Source of the DNA: Dongia deserti
GTDB taxonomy: Bacteria > Pseudomonadota > Alphaproteobacteria > Dongiales > Dongiaceae
Length of the DNA: 64,000 bases
Reading direction: 5' to 3'
Assembly (NCBI RefSeq): GCF_003574735.1
Contig: NZ_QORW01000007.1
Location: 62,001 to 126,000 of the forward strand
In this document: positions 8,812-16,724 of the stretch, one piece after another
Position numbering within the stretch: position 1 is the stretch's first letter
How the letters are laid out: each line of letters starts with the position of its first letter
Translations under genes and position numbers: made by a program
The notes under the pieces: generated by a model
The model's database searches: none
What the model was told of the DNA's origin: nothing
The model's input: only the letters and a program-made list of their open reading frames with translations

Positions 8812-10632
8812 TTAGTCGTAGTCCAGCGGTCCCCGAAGCGTACCGCTTGCTGACCGATGCTCCAGCTCGACCAAGCGGGAGAACAGCAGCGGGCCGAGCG
8901 AGCTGTCGCCAATCGCGCATTGATGCGCGCGCTGGAGGAAGTCCACATCGGGATAGGAATTACCCTCTAACAGCAACGCACCGTTCGTCCCGACCGCAAT
9001 GTCCCACCCGACCAGCAATCGATCCGCGCAAGCGGAATGGGCCGCCAGCGCGATAGATTGGACTTCGTTCCAGCAGGGCACGACACGGCCGAGCACTCTC
9101 GCGCGCGTGATGGGATGATCCTCGGACCACTCCAGCCACATGTCGGCCTTGTCCCCCGTCATCATGCCAAGAGCGCCGGTTTCCAGATCGATCGCCGCTC
9201 CGAACTCGATATCTGTCGGCCAGTTAGTCTCCAGCTTGCAAAGGTTGCTCAGCACCGCGTGCGTGATAACTGGCTTTCCCGCGTCATCAAGGCAGGTGAT
9301 GACCCGAATGCGCATCAGAGCTTGATCGGCCAGATCCGCCAGACCTGCGTGGTTCTTGATCAGCGGCTGTACCAGGATGGGCTCTCGCTTGGATAGTCGC
9401 GCAATGAACTCCGCGAGACCTTCATGGTCCAATGTCGCACCGCTTTCAGTCGTGAATTTTCCTCCGGAGTAGCGAATGACCTCGGTTCCCCTTGAGCCCT
9501 TCAGCTGCCGCGGCTTGATGAACAGGTCCTGCTCCAAGCCCGCCGGATGTTCGCATCGGTTTTGCAGCTGGCCATCCTCGGCGATAATGAGGATGGGAAT
9601 CGTCGGGATGCCATTCTCCTCGCAGATGCGGTACATCCCGAGCTTATCGCCGAGCATGATGCGCCGCTTGGTCTTCGGCACTTGCCAAGTCAGCACCTTG
9701 TACAGCCCGTTCTTCATTTCGTACCGCGTGAGATAGCCGGACGTGCGGGCACGGTACTCGCTGCGATATAGCTCGAACATGTAATAGACTTGCGCATCGA
9801 GGCCATGGCGGATCGCGACGATGCAGAGCTCGCGGAACTGGCGCCACATGCCGACCCCGAACTTGTCGCGCACGCGCGGCGCGATCAGCGGGAACCACGT
9901 GAGCAAGCGGACCAGAACGAACGCGAGCTTGTGGCCCGGCACTGTATAGTTGCCAATGCGAGGGTGGCGGACCTTCTTGAATAGGCGCGAGGTCGCATAC
10001 AAGTAGCGGGCATAGTCCCCCACGTCCGAAGCGCGACGTTGGACAACGAACAGTTCGCGACGCACCGACGCTACCAACAATACCGTGCCCAGCAGATAGA
10101 GCTGCATCGAGATCAGGGCCAGGAAATCCCCCGCAACAACCCACCCCGCCTGATCCTCAAGCAGGCCGGGCCTTTCGCTCAACAGGGGAGCAGCGGTTCC
10201 TGCAACCTGGACTGCAAAGGCCAGCCAGAGCACGCGTCGCGTGGCGGCCGGCACGAGATCGAATCGAACGATCAACCAGAGTAATGCAAGGATCCCCACC
10301 AACAAGCCGACTCCCGCACCGCCGATGGCGAGATAAGTCGATATGCGTTGGTCGAAAGGCGCGGCAAGCTGGCTGACGCAGACTAGCCCGGAGAGGGCGA
10401 GCGCTGCCTGCCAGGTTCGGCGAGCCGCCAGATTTGGAGTGCCGAGAGCCAGCCTGACGCAGGCCATGAATGCTGTAGCGGCCGCGACAACCCCCGTCAG
10501 CAGATTCAATAGGCTGATGTTGGCAGGCCCCGGTCTGAGGATCGTGTAGAGCGCGATGAGCGTCGTAACACTCAGAAAGATCAAAACCGAGCGTTGAGAG
10601 TCGACGAATTTTGGTGCTCCGGCTCTGCCCAT
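8812..10632 (-). CDS. Membrane protein with sugar-transfer-associated ATP-grasp domain
   Basis: 606 aa from the ATG at 10632, which has GAGG just upstream; a start at 10659 is also open but has no ribosome site. Six hydrophobic helices occupy about residues 15-32, 39-62, 74-92, 100-123, 132-151 and 165-189. A basic linker follows, then an ATP-grasp fold (about 320-590). The ATP-grasp part shows DLFIKPRQLKGSRG as the nucleotide loop and GWDIAVGTNGALLLEGNS as the metal-binding strand typical of the sugar-transfer-associated group. Such proteins are found in polysaccharide or peptide-decoration loci; substrates are unknown. Same strand as the oxygenase upstream and the aminotransferase downstream. 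Confidence 0.85.
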   Translation of the reverse strand: MGRAGAPKFVDSQRSVLIFLSVTTLIALYTILRPGPANISLLNLLTGVVAAATAFMACVRLALGTPNLAARRTWQAALALSGLVCVSQLAAPFDQRISTYLAIGGAGVGLLVGILALLWLIVRFDLVPAATRRVLWLAFAVQVAGTAAPLLSERPGLLEDQAGWVVAGDFLALISMQLYLLGTVLLVASVRRELFVVQRRASDVGDYARYLYATSRLFKKVRHPRIGNYTVPGHKLAFVLVRLLTWFPLIAPRVRDKFGVGMWRQFRELCIVAIRHGLDAQVYYMFELYRSEYRARTSGYLTRYEMKNGLYKVLTWQVPKTKRRIMLGDKLGMYRICEENGIPTIPILIIAEDGQLQNRCEHPAGLEQDLFIKPRQLKGSRGTEVIRYSGGKFTTESGATLDHEGLAEFIARLSKREPILVQPLIKNHAGLADLADQALMRIRVITCLDDAGKPVITHAVLSNLCKLETNWPTDIEFGAAIDLETGALGMMTGDKADMWLEWSEDHPITRARVLGRVVPCWNEVQSIALAAHSACADRLLVGWDIAVGTNGALLLEGNSYPDVDFLQRAHQCAIGDSSLGPLLFSRLVELEHRSASGTLRGPLDYD

Positions 10633-10858
10633 CTTGCCTCGAGACTCCTCTATCCACATTCGCTGCGGCTATTCAAACTGGCCGGGCCTGCTCCGCCCGC
10701 TTCGATAAAATCTCGACTCAATATGAATCTGTGATCGTCGCGCTGCGGGCCGACCACGGCTACCGACCCGGCCACAAACGCGAAGGACCGCATTGGAGGC
10801 CTTTAATCTTGGTCAGGAGCCGGTCGGTCCGACGCCAAGGTCTATTGCATATGCTGTG

Positions 10859-11788
10859 CTAGCGCCTGATCCGTACTGGTTGCGATGCCTCGGAGAGGAC
10901 CGCTTCCTTGTGCTCCATCAGTTCGGGGAATGCCTCGCCAGCGGTGCCGTCGAGCAAGGTCGGCATGCCGAACTGCTTGGGCCCTTCGTTTGCTCGCTCG
11001 ATGATGTCGATACCGGCGTTGCTCTGGTTCTTGATCCAGGGCTCCAGCTTCTGGTCAATCTCCGGATTAACGAACATCAGAAGGGCCGAGCGCGGATCGC
11101 GCCGACGGGTGTTGCGCACCTGGTGATACATCGGCTTGATCTTGTACCCAGTCATAAGCGATAGCAGGCTGCCTGGCATGAACACGATGTCATTGCCGTC
11201 CGATTCGGCGGAGACATAGGTACCATCGACCTCGATCTCCAGGCCTGGCGCGTTCGCCTTCGCCAGGGTCAACAGGTGCGCGTCCTCGTGGGGATCCTGC
11301 AGCAGTTCTGCGCTGTGCTGCGCCGGCTCGTAATAGTTCACTTGCACATACGTGCCGTTGTAAAAGCGCAGCTCCGGGCTGCCAGGCGCCCAAGCATCCG
11401 CCATGGCGCGGAAGATGCCACGCACCATTACCGAGAATTGGTCCGATACCTCGCGCAGCGCGCGGTGCAACTCGAGACCCCCGACCACCTCTTCGACCTC
11501 CGGCCTGCCGCGGTTGCGGTTCCAAGCGGAGAAGGATTCGGTCAGGTCTGGCCGCTCCGGCACCTGGGAGTATTCCGGACCCAGTTCGCGATAGCCCTCG
11601 ACGAAGGACTGCATCGAGTACCGTTGCTTGTCCGCTTCCGAGCGCACGAAGAACTCCTCTCCGAGGCGGTAGATCCGGTCGATGTCGCGAGCTAGCGCAT
11701 CGGACACGGGGATGCGGGCGAAACCCGCTTGTTCGAACTGCTGCAAGAACGGGGCATAGTCGAGATCATCGTAAACCGAGCGGATCAT
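10859..11788 (-). CDS. 2-Oxoglutarate/Fe(II) oxygenase, isopenicillin N synthase-like family
   Basis: 309 aa from the ATG at 11788 (MIRSVYDDLD, AAGGA 8 nt upstream); the ORF to 11875 adds 29 residues without family character. It has a jelly-roll oxygenase core with iron ligands H167 and D169 (PHED) and H222 (MYHQVRN), and the cosubstrate-binding RxS at R233-S235. The N-terminal half has the DIOX_N-like arrangement with EGYRELG. Members oxidise amino acids, peptides or small metabolites; nothing here fixes the substrate. It is followed at 200 bp by the membrane ATP-grasp gene on the same strand. Confidence 0.87.
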   Translation of the reverse strand: MIRSVYDDLDYAPFLQQFEQAGFARIPVSDALARDIDRIYRLGEEFFVRSEADKQRYSMQSFVEGYRELGPEYSQVPERPDLTESFSAWNRNRGRPEVEEVVGGLELHRALREVSDQFSVMVRGIFRAMADAWAPGSPELRFYNGTYVQVNYYEPAQHSAELLQDPHEDAHLLTLAKANAPGLEIEVDGTYVSAESDGNDIVFMPGSLLSLMTGYKIKPMYHQVRNTRRRDPRSALLMFVNPEIDQKLEPWIKNQSNAGIDIIERANEGPKQFGMPTLLDGTAGEAFPELMEHKEAVLSEASQPVRIRR

Positions 11789-12226
11789 CAGGCTGTCCTT
11801 CAAGGGATTTCTCTGGGAATGGGAGATGGAGCGGCGACTGATCCCCAAATACCGGGAAACCAGCAAAAATACCACGGATTAACTCTGACTGATGGCTGAC
11901 GGCGCAAGGGCTTAGCAGAAGAGGCGGGCAAATCAAGGCGCATCACTCGGCCTCGGCGGAAAATCGGAGCAGGAACAGGCGATTGGCCCTCGCGGGCGGC
12001 GGCAATACGGAAATCCATGCAATCGTCGATGCTAAAGGCCTTCTTTCAGTCCTGTTGACCTGTGGCGAGCGCACGAACTTTCGCTCGCCTCGCGCCTGAT
12101 TCGCCGAACAGGAACTCCTCGGCGACGGATGGAACGCCGGCTTCCAGCTCTCGCATTTTGCGGCTACTTCTGGTGATTCGCGCGAGAGCGATACTTGGGC
12201 AAACGAGGCATTCGCGAGGGGGGCCG
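11789..12226. other. Intergenic region with decayed aminotransferase start
   Basis: About 440 bp between the oxygenase and the SDR. The left half (11789-12045) shows no convincing gene. The right half (12046-12226) is copy 2 of the duplicated divergent promoter unit and carries a dead aminotransferase N-terminus. Confidence 0.6.
12046..12156 (-). pseudogene. 5' remnant of a class III aminotransferase gene
   Basis: From the ATG at 12156 the frame gives 36 residues starting MRELEAGVPS and then a stop. The live aminotransferase at 8684 starts MQKLEAGVAP, and the DNA around both starts aligns. Similarity fades after about ten codons. This is the reciprocal of the SDR remnant at 8758. Confidence 0.65.
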
Positions 12227-12271
12227 ATGAGCGGTGTGAAGAGACGCGTGGCGCTGGTAACCGGTGCGGGC
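12133..12271. repeat. Duplicated divergent promoter unit, copy 2
   Basis: Partner of 8661-8802. The shared stretch starts at the aacgccggcttccagct segment (12133), runs across the intergenic space, and ends inside the VTGA codons of the SDR. Here the SDR is intact and the aminotransferase is reduced to its first codons. Confidence 0.8.
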
Positions 12272-13015
12272 AGCGACAGCGGGATCGGCTTTGCCTGCGC
12301 CAAGGTATTGGCCGCTGCCGGCGCGCGCGTGGCGATCACCTCGACCACCAAGCGGATTCATTCCCGCTGGGATGAATTGCCGTGCAAGGAGGGCGACAAA
12401 CTCGCGGTCGTCGCTGACTTAACCAAACCGGCGGATGTGAAACGAGTGCTCGATGAAGCCAAGCGGCAGCTGGGCCCCATCGATATCCTGGTGAACAATG
12501 CCGGAATGGTGCAGACCGGCCGGCGCATGCCACATGGTCGTGCCCACGACATGAGCGATAAAGAGTTCCAGCATCATCTCGATCTCAATCTGAAGACCTG
12601 TTTCGCGATGACGCGCGGCGTGCTCCCGGCGATGATACGCCGGCGCTACGGCCGCATCGTCAATATCGCCTCGGTGACGGGACCGCTGGTGATCAATCCC
12701 GAATCGAGTGGCTATGGCACGGCGAAGGCAGCGATGGTCGGCTACACCCGCGCGGTCGCAATCGAGGTCGCAAGCAAGGGCATCACCTGCAACGCCGTCG
12801 CGCCGGGCTGGATCGCCAGCGGCTCCGCTTCCAAGAAGGAAGTTCTCGCCGGTCGGCAGACGCCGGTCGGCCGCTCCGGCACGCCGGACGAAGTGGCCGC
12901 GCTCGCACTGTTCCTGGCCGGCGAGGAGGCGAGCTACGTCACCGGCCAGATGATGGTGGTGGATGGCGGCAATTCGATCCAGGAATTCAAAGGCAACCGC
13001 GAGGCGTGGTACTGA
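12227..13015 (+). CDS. Short-chain dehydrogenase/reductase
   Basis: 262 aa NAD(P)-dependent oxidoreductase of the classical SDR family. The Rossmann motif is VTGAGSDSGIG (residues 11-21), two residues longer than the common TGxxxGIG. NNAG lies at 90-93, and the catalytic set is S149, Y163 and K167 (YGTAK). The C-terminus has the usual GQMMVVDGG strand. I start at 12227 because the homologous relic at 8758 starts at the same point and GAGGGGGGCCG precedes it; an upstream ORF extension to 12062 is not coding. It stands alone on the plus strand, formerly divergent from an aminotransferase. Substrate unknown. Confidence 0.93.
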   Translation: MSGVKRRVALVTGAGSDSGIGFACAKVLAAAGARVAITSTTKRIHSRWDELPCKEGDKLAVVADLTKPADVKRVLDEAKRQLGPIDILVNNAGMVQTGRRMPHGRAHDMSDKEFQHHLDLNLKTCFAMTRGVLPAMIRRRYGRIVNIASVTGPLVINPESSGYGTAKAAMVGYTRAVAIEVASKGITCNAVAPGWIASGSASKKEVLAGRQTPVGRSGTPDEVAALALFLAGEEASYVTGQMMVVDGGNSIQEFKGNREAWY

Positions 13016-13131
13016 TCAATAGAACGGTCAATATGGTTATTAACCAAGGACTTCCGGTGGTTCTATGCTAGTCTCTACGCGCCGCGACCGCTGATCGGCT
13101 CCTGGGGAAGTGCGGGCGAGGATTGGGTCCG

Positions 13132-13476
13132 ATGAGTGACAAAGAGGGCAAGGATCAAAGACGCCAGCCGCGCTTTGATTTTGGCGGCACGGCGATGCTC
13201 GTGTTCGACGACATCAACAAGCGCCGTACGCTGGCGATCACCAACTATCGCAACATCTCGAAGGGCGGGGCCTGCATCATCACGCCGGACTCGCAGAGCT
13301 TCCAGATCGGCGATCACCTGTTCCTGATGCCGGAGCGTTACCGCAAGAAGCGCGAGGCGGTCGTAGTCGATCTCGGCACCGGCCGGCTGCATCTGCACAT
13401 TCCGGCAAGCGAAGAGTTCACCGACTTCGAGCTGGCCGAAGTGTTGCAGCGCTTCCAGGCTGCCTTGGATAAATGA
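13132..13476 (+). CDS. PilZ domain protein
   Basis: 114 aa single-domain PilZ protein, a likely cyclic-di-GMP receptor. The binding motifs are present: RRQPRF (RxxxR, residues 10-15) and NISKGG ([DN]xSxxG, near residue 43). No transmembrane segment or second domain. A TTG start at 13123 is possible, but the ATG at 13132 gives the natural N-terminus. Its TGA abuts the stop of the second PilZ gene, which converges from the right. Adapters of this kind act on motility, polysaccharide export or the cell cycle; the target is not visible. Confidence 0.88.
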   Translation: MSDKEGKDQRRQPRFDFGGTAMLVFDDINKRRTLAITNYRNISKGGACIITPDSQSFQIGDHLFLMPERYRKKREAVVVDLGTGRLHLHIPASEEFTDFELAEVLQRFQAALDK

Positions 13477-13791
13477 TCAGGCGTTGACTGTCTGACCGTA
13501 GAGTTTGCTGACGACCAGCAGCCCGCGAAAGCTGACGGCGACGTGCGAGGGTGTCAGGCGGACGACCGTCCCGATGGTCGGGCCGCAGTGCGGCAGGTCG
13601 ACGGAAATGCGGTCCCCGACGCCCAATCGACGGTCGGTGCGGAGCAGGGCACCGCTGGCCGAGACGTCCACCAGATGGCACGCGGCCGACATGCCATTGA
13701 TCGACAGATGCGCCGGCAGATCGACGGCGTAGCGCGGAAAGGCGCGCCGATCGGATTTCGAACGCCGGTCGAACGGTCTGGGCGGGTTCAT
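13477..13791 (-). CDS. PilZ domain protein
   Basis: 104 aa PilZ protein with FPRYAVDL behind a basic RRSKSDRR segment (RxxxR type) and DVSASG as the second cyclic-di-GMP contact. It shares the fold but little sequence with the other PilZ protein, so the pair is not a recent duplication. Stop codons of the two genes touch and form TGATCA, with no spacer. A near-consensus CtrA box lies about 50 bp upstream of its start (13843-13857), hinting at cell-cycle or motility control. Confidence 0.88.
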   Translation of the reverse strand: MNPPRPFDRRSKSDRRAFPRYAVDLPAHLSINGMSAACHLVDVSASGALLRTDRRLGVGDRISVDLPHCGPTIGTVVRLTPSHVAVSFRGLLVVSKLYGQTVNA

Positions 13792-13842
13792 GGGGCCGAA
13801 TCCTGAGAGTGTCTTTGTCGGCCTCAGTTTCGGAGGCGCGAA

Positions 13843-13857
13843 TTAATAAACCTTTAC
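13843..13857. promoter_or_regulatory. Near-consensus CtrA box upstream of PilZ gene
   Basis: TTAA-N7-TTAC, seven of eight consensus bases of the alphaproteobacterial CtrA site, 52 bp upstream of the minus-strand PilZ gene and close to the MATE gene's 3' end. ctrA itself is in this window. Confidence 0.35.
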
Positions 13858-13875
13858 GCGAGTACTGACGTAAGC

Positions 13876-15294
13876 CTACCTAGCCTTTTGGCGGGTCAGG
13901 TGCTGAAACCGCCAGGCCAGGGCGGCGGATGCCGCGGCCAGGGCCGCCAGTAGGGACCATGTCAGTGCATTCGGTCCTAGGCCATGGTGATAGCCCCACC
14001 AATAACCAGCCGGCACACCGATGATCCAGAAACTGACGCCATAGATGATGGTCGGGATCAGCGTATCGGCGCAGCCGCGCAACGCGCCCATCAGCACGCC
14101 TTGCACGGCGTCCACCACGACTAGGAAACTCACTACACCGGCCAGGACCGGCACCAACATCGCCAGCACGTCGGGATCATCTGTCAGGATGGCGGCTGCT
14201 TCTTCCGCGAACAGCACGGTCAGCAATCCGGCAATCAGCATGAGCGCGCCCGCAAGCCCGACCGCGATCCAGCCTGCGCGTTGCGCGGCGCGCCAATCGC
14301 CGCTGCCGACCGCGTTGCCGACCCGGACAGCAGCAGCGGTCGCAACGCCGATGGTCAGCATGTAGACGAAGCTGGTGTAGTTGACCGTCGCATGCATGGT
14401 GGCGAGCGAGACCAGACCGAGCCAGCCCGACATGTTGACGATCATATTGAAGCACGCCGTCTCCAGGCCGATGGCAGCAGCCAGCGGAATGCCCAAGCGG
14501 AGCAGGGCAACAAGCCCGCTCCATCCTTCGACATGGCGTAGAGTGATGCCATAGCGGTGCCGATCGATGGTCAGCAGCACCAGCAGGACGCCGCCGATCC
14601 CCAGGCCCCAACGCACGATCGTGGTCGCGAGTGCCACGCCCATTACGCCTGAAGCGGGTAACCCGAACGCGCCGGTGCCGAGGCCATAGGCCAGAATGGC
14701 ATTGAGGATGTTGCCGACCAGCATGAGCAGCATCGGCGGTACCGGCCGGTTGATTCCCTCCAGGAAGTGCGCGCAGGCGATAAAAACCAGCATGCCGGGC
14801 ATGCCCCAGCCGAAGATGCGCAGCACTGCACCGCCGCCCTCCGCCACCTCCGGCGGCTGGCCAAGCAACTCAAGAATAGCCGGCCCATAGGCAAAGAGCA
14901 GCGTGTACATCCCGCCAAGCAGCAGCCCGAGCATGAGACCGAGACGCCAGACTTCGCCGCAGGCTTGTGGTCTGCCCGCGCCCTCAAGCTGCGCCGTCCG
15001 CACGATGATACCGATCAACAGACCGATTGCGGCCGTCTGCAGAACGCCCACGGGAATAATGGCCGCCCCGAGCGCGGCTAGCTGCTGTTGCTTGGCAAAA
15101 GCAAGGTGCCCGACGATCATCGTGTCTACGGTCAGCATTACGACCATGCCGGCGCGCGAGAGCATAACCGGCAACGCCAACCGTACGGTACGGTTGAGAT
15201 GGTGGGGCAGACTATTCCCGTTCCCGTTGTCGGCCGGGGCGAGTGGCACTTGGGTCGCCGATTGTTCGCCCGGCGGGAAGGATTTGCGTTTCAT
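13876..15294 (-). CDS. MATE family multidrug/cation antiporter
   Basis: 472 aa, within the family range of 440-480. Twelve hydrophobic segments are spread over the length in two repeats typical of MATE transporters. The first begins RTVRLALPVMLSRAGMVVML and the second repeat lies around GIPLAAAIGLETACFNMIV. It exports drugs or metabolites in exchange for Na+ or H+; the substrate is not predictable. I start at the ATG at 15294 (MKRKSFPPG); the ORF itself extends to 16203, but that part is antisense to the methyltransferase gene. Divergent from the methyltransferase across a 117-bp gap containing a TTAACC element. Confidence 0.92.
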   Translation of the reverse strand: MKRKSFPPGEQSATQVPLAPADNGNGNSLPHHLNRTVRLALPVMLSRAGMVVMLTVDTMIVGHLAFAKQQQLAALGAAIIPVGVLQTAAIGLLIGIIVRTAQLEGAGRPQACGEVWRLGLMLGLLLGGMYTLLFAYGPAILELLGQPPEVAEGGGAVLRIFGWGMPGMLVFIACAHFLEGINRPVPPMLLMLVGNILNAILAYGLGTGAFGLPASGVMGVALATTIVRWGLGIGGVLLVLLTIDRHRYGITLRHVEGWSGLVALLRLGIPLAAAIGLETACFNMIVNMSGWLGLVSLATMHATVNYTSFVYMLTIGVATAAAVRVGNAVGSGDWRAAQRAGWIAVGLAGALMLIAGLLTVLFAEEAAAILTDDPDVLAMLVPVLAGVVSFLVVVDAVQGVLMGALRGCADTLIPTIIYGVSFWIIGVPAGYWWGYHHGLGPNALTWSLLAALAAASAALAWRFQHLTRQKAR

Positions 15295-15411
15295 TTGGAC
15301 TGAGGTGGTGATATCAGGCGTTTGAGTGCTTATTAACCACTCTATTTTCAGTATATTGCTGAAGTCTTGGCAAGCCTGACTGCGCGGGCGGGGACCAAAG
15401 GACGAACGCGA

Positions 15412-16377
15412 GTGCTGAAGGCGATGGGGTTGCTGAAGAGGAAACCGCCGAACAGAGCGCCAAAAGCGCCATTTAAGCAGCGCTTTCTCGCCTGGTGGGA
15501 AGGCGTCGAGTTGCCGCCCGTGGAGGCGGCACCGCCGCGCGCCCACGAGCCGGAATCCGAACCGCCGCCACCCCCGATCAGGCTCGAGCCGTGGGAAAAC
15601 GCCAGTATCCGCGTGCGCCACGCAATCTGGGGCGAGGGGTTTCGGGGACCGGGGGGCGTCCCCTTCGCGCTGGAACTGGTGAAGCCCTTCGCGATCAACA
15701 ATTCCATGTCGGTGCTGGATTTCGGTTGTGGCGCGGGTGGATCTGCGCGCGCCATTGCCAAGGAATTCGACGTCTGGATCACCGGCATCGAACGCGAGCG
15801 CGACCAGGTGGAACTGGGCAAGCTGCTCTCCACCAAGGCGGGACTCGAGCGGCGGGCCGAGATCATTGCCTATGATCCGGAGAACTTTGTGGCCCGCTCC
15901 GGTGGATTCGACTGCATCCTGTCGGTCGACACCATGTTCCGCTTCGAAGCACGGGAGGTCATCCTGGCACGGCTGGAGAACTGCCTGAAGACGCGCGGTC
16001 AGCTGACGGTCTGCGACTATGTGCGGGCCGGCGATGCCGTCCCCGACGATCCGTTGCTCATCGCCGCGCTCGGCGCGCAGACGCCCCCGCTCTGGACCAA
16101 GTCCGAATACGAGAAGCGCTTCACCGACCTGAAATTCGACCTCAGGGTCAGCGAGGACATCACCGACAAGTTCCGGCTGATGGCGCTGATTGCGCTGGAT
16201 CAAGTGACCAAGGTGCCCGAGGGTAAGGCCGTCATCCGCACCTTTCCCGACGCCTTCATGGCGGAGGTGAGCGACTGGGAGCGCAAGCTCAGCGCGATCG
16301 AGACCGGCGTGCTCAAAATCTTCCGGTTCTACGGAATCAAGATGGGAACCGCGACCTTGATGTCGAACTGGTCATGA
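15412..16377 (+). CDS. SAM-dependent class I methyltransferase
   Basis: 321 aa when started at the GTG at 15412, which has AAAGGA nine bases upstream; ATG 15424 and TTG 15367 are alternatives. An N-terminal basic and proline-rich stretch (about 1-60) has no recognised domain. The Rossmann-like methyltransferase follows with motif I VLDFGCGAGG at 101-110 and the acidic post-I residue in GIERERDQ. The methyl acceptor is unknown. It resembles small-molecule or lipid methyltransferases more than rRNA ones. The 3' neighbour is rpmJ, whose own promoter starts 40 bp after this stop. Confidence 0.85.
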   Translation: MLKAMGLLKRKPPNRAPKAPFKQRFLAWWEGVELPPVEAAPPRAHEPESEPPPPPIRLEPWENASIRVRHAIWGEGFRGPGGVPFALELVKPFAINNSMSVLDFGCGAGGSARAIAKEFDVWITGIERERDQVELGKLLSTKAGLERRAEIIAYDPENFVARSGGFDCILSVDTMFRFEAREVILARLENCLKTRGQLTVCDYVRAGDAVPDDPLLIAALGAQTPPLWTKSEYEKRFTDLKFDLRVSEDITDKFRLMALIALDQVTKVPEGKAVIRTFPDAFMAEVSDWERKLSAIETGVLKIFRFYGIKMGTATLMSNWS

Positions 16378-16417
16378 AATGTCGCCTTTTCAGTGATTTA
16401 AGCGAATACGGGGCGGG

Positions 16418-16446
16418 TTGACAGGATTCGCCGCGGTCTCTATGTT
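16418..16446 (+). promoter_or_regulatory. Sigma70 promoter of rpmJ
   Basis: TTGACA (16418-16423), a 17-nt spacer, then TATGTT (16441-16446). Strong -35, ideal spacing and a fair -10. It would start transcription about 35 nt before the rpmJ ATG. Confidence 0.7.
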
Positions 16447-16486
16447 CCGCGCCCGACCCTAAAGACCGGATTTCGAGGACCGACCC

Positions 16487-16612
16487 ATGAAGATCATCAA
16501 TTCGCTGAAGTCGGCGAAGGTGCGCCACAAGGACTGCCGCATCGTGCGCCGCAAGGGCCGGGTCTATGTGATTAACAAGACCAACCCGCGCTACAAGGCG
16601 CGCCAGGGCTAA
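16487..16612 (+). CDS. rpmJ: 50S ribosomal protein L36
   Basis: 41 aa, [12 protein letters not shown] at the start and YKARQG at the end. It is the alphaproteobacterial form of L36, about four residues longer than the classical 37-38 aa protein. Only one cysteine (C17) remains, so this is a zinc-free version; zinc-binding L36 has a Cys/Cys/Cys/His set. It is transcribed alone, with its own sigma70 promoter upstream and a strong intrinsic terminator downstream. That single-gene arrangement, outside the spc operon, is usual in this class. Confidence 0.97.
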   Translation: MKIINSLKSAKVRHKDCRIVRRKGRVYVINKTNPRYKARQG

Positions 16613-16641
16613 CAGCCCAGTCGCAAGCCGCCAGTTTCGAA

Positions 16642-16676
16642 CCGCGCCGATCGCAAGATCGGCGCGGTTTCGTTTT
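16642..16676 (+). terminator. Intrinsic terminator of rpmJ
   Basis: An 11-bp perfect stem (CCGCGCCGATC / GATCGGCGCGG) closes a GCAA tetraloop and is followed by TTTCGTTTT. It lies 30 bp after the rpmJ stop. Textbook rho-independent terminator. Confidence 0.92.
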
Positions 16677-16724
16677 GGGCGCCACTCTTCCTATATTACT
16701 GCTGAGAGAGACGCCGAGGCGATC

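Noticed and set aside
12062-12226. Upstream extension of the SDR ORF
   Set aside because: Coincides with the duplicated promoter region; the matching relic at 8758 starts at the equivalent of 12227.
15295-16203. N-terminal extension of the MATE ORF
   Set aside because: Lies antisense to the methyltransferase gene; family length is met from 15294.
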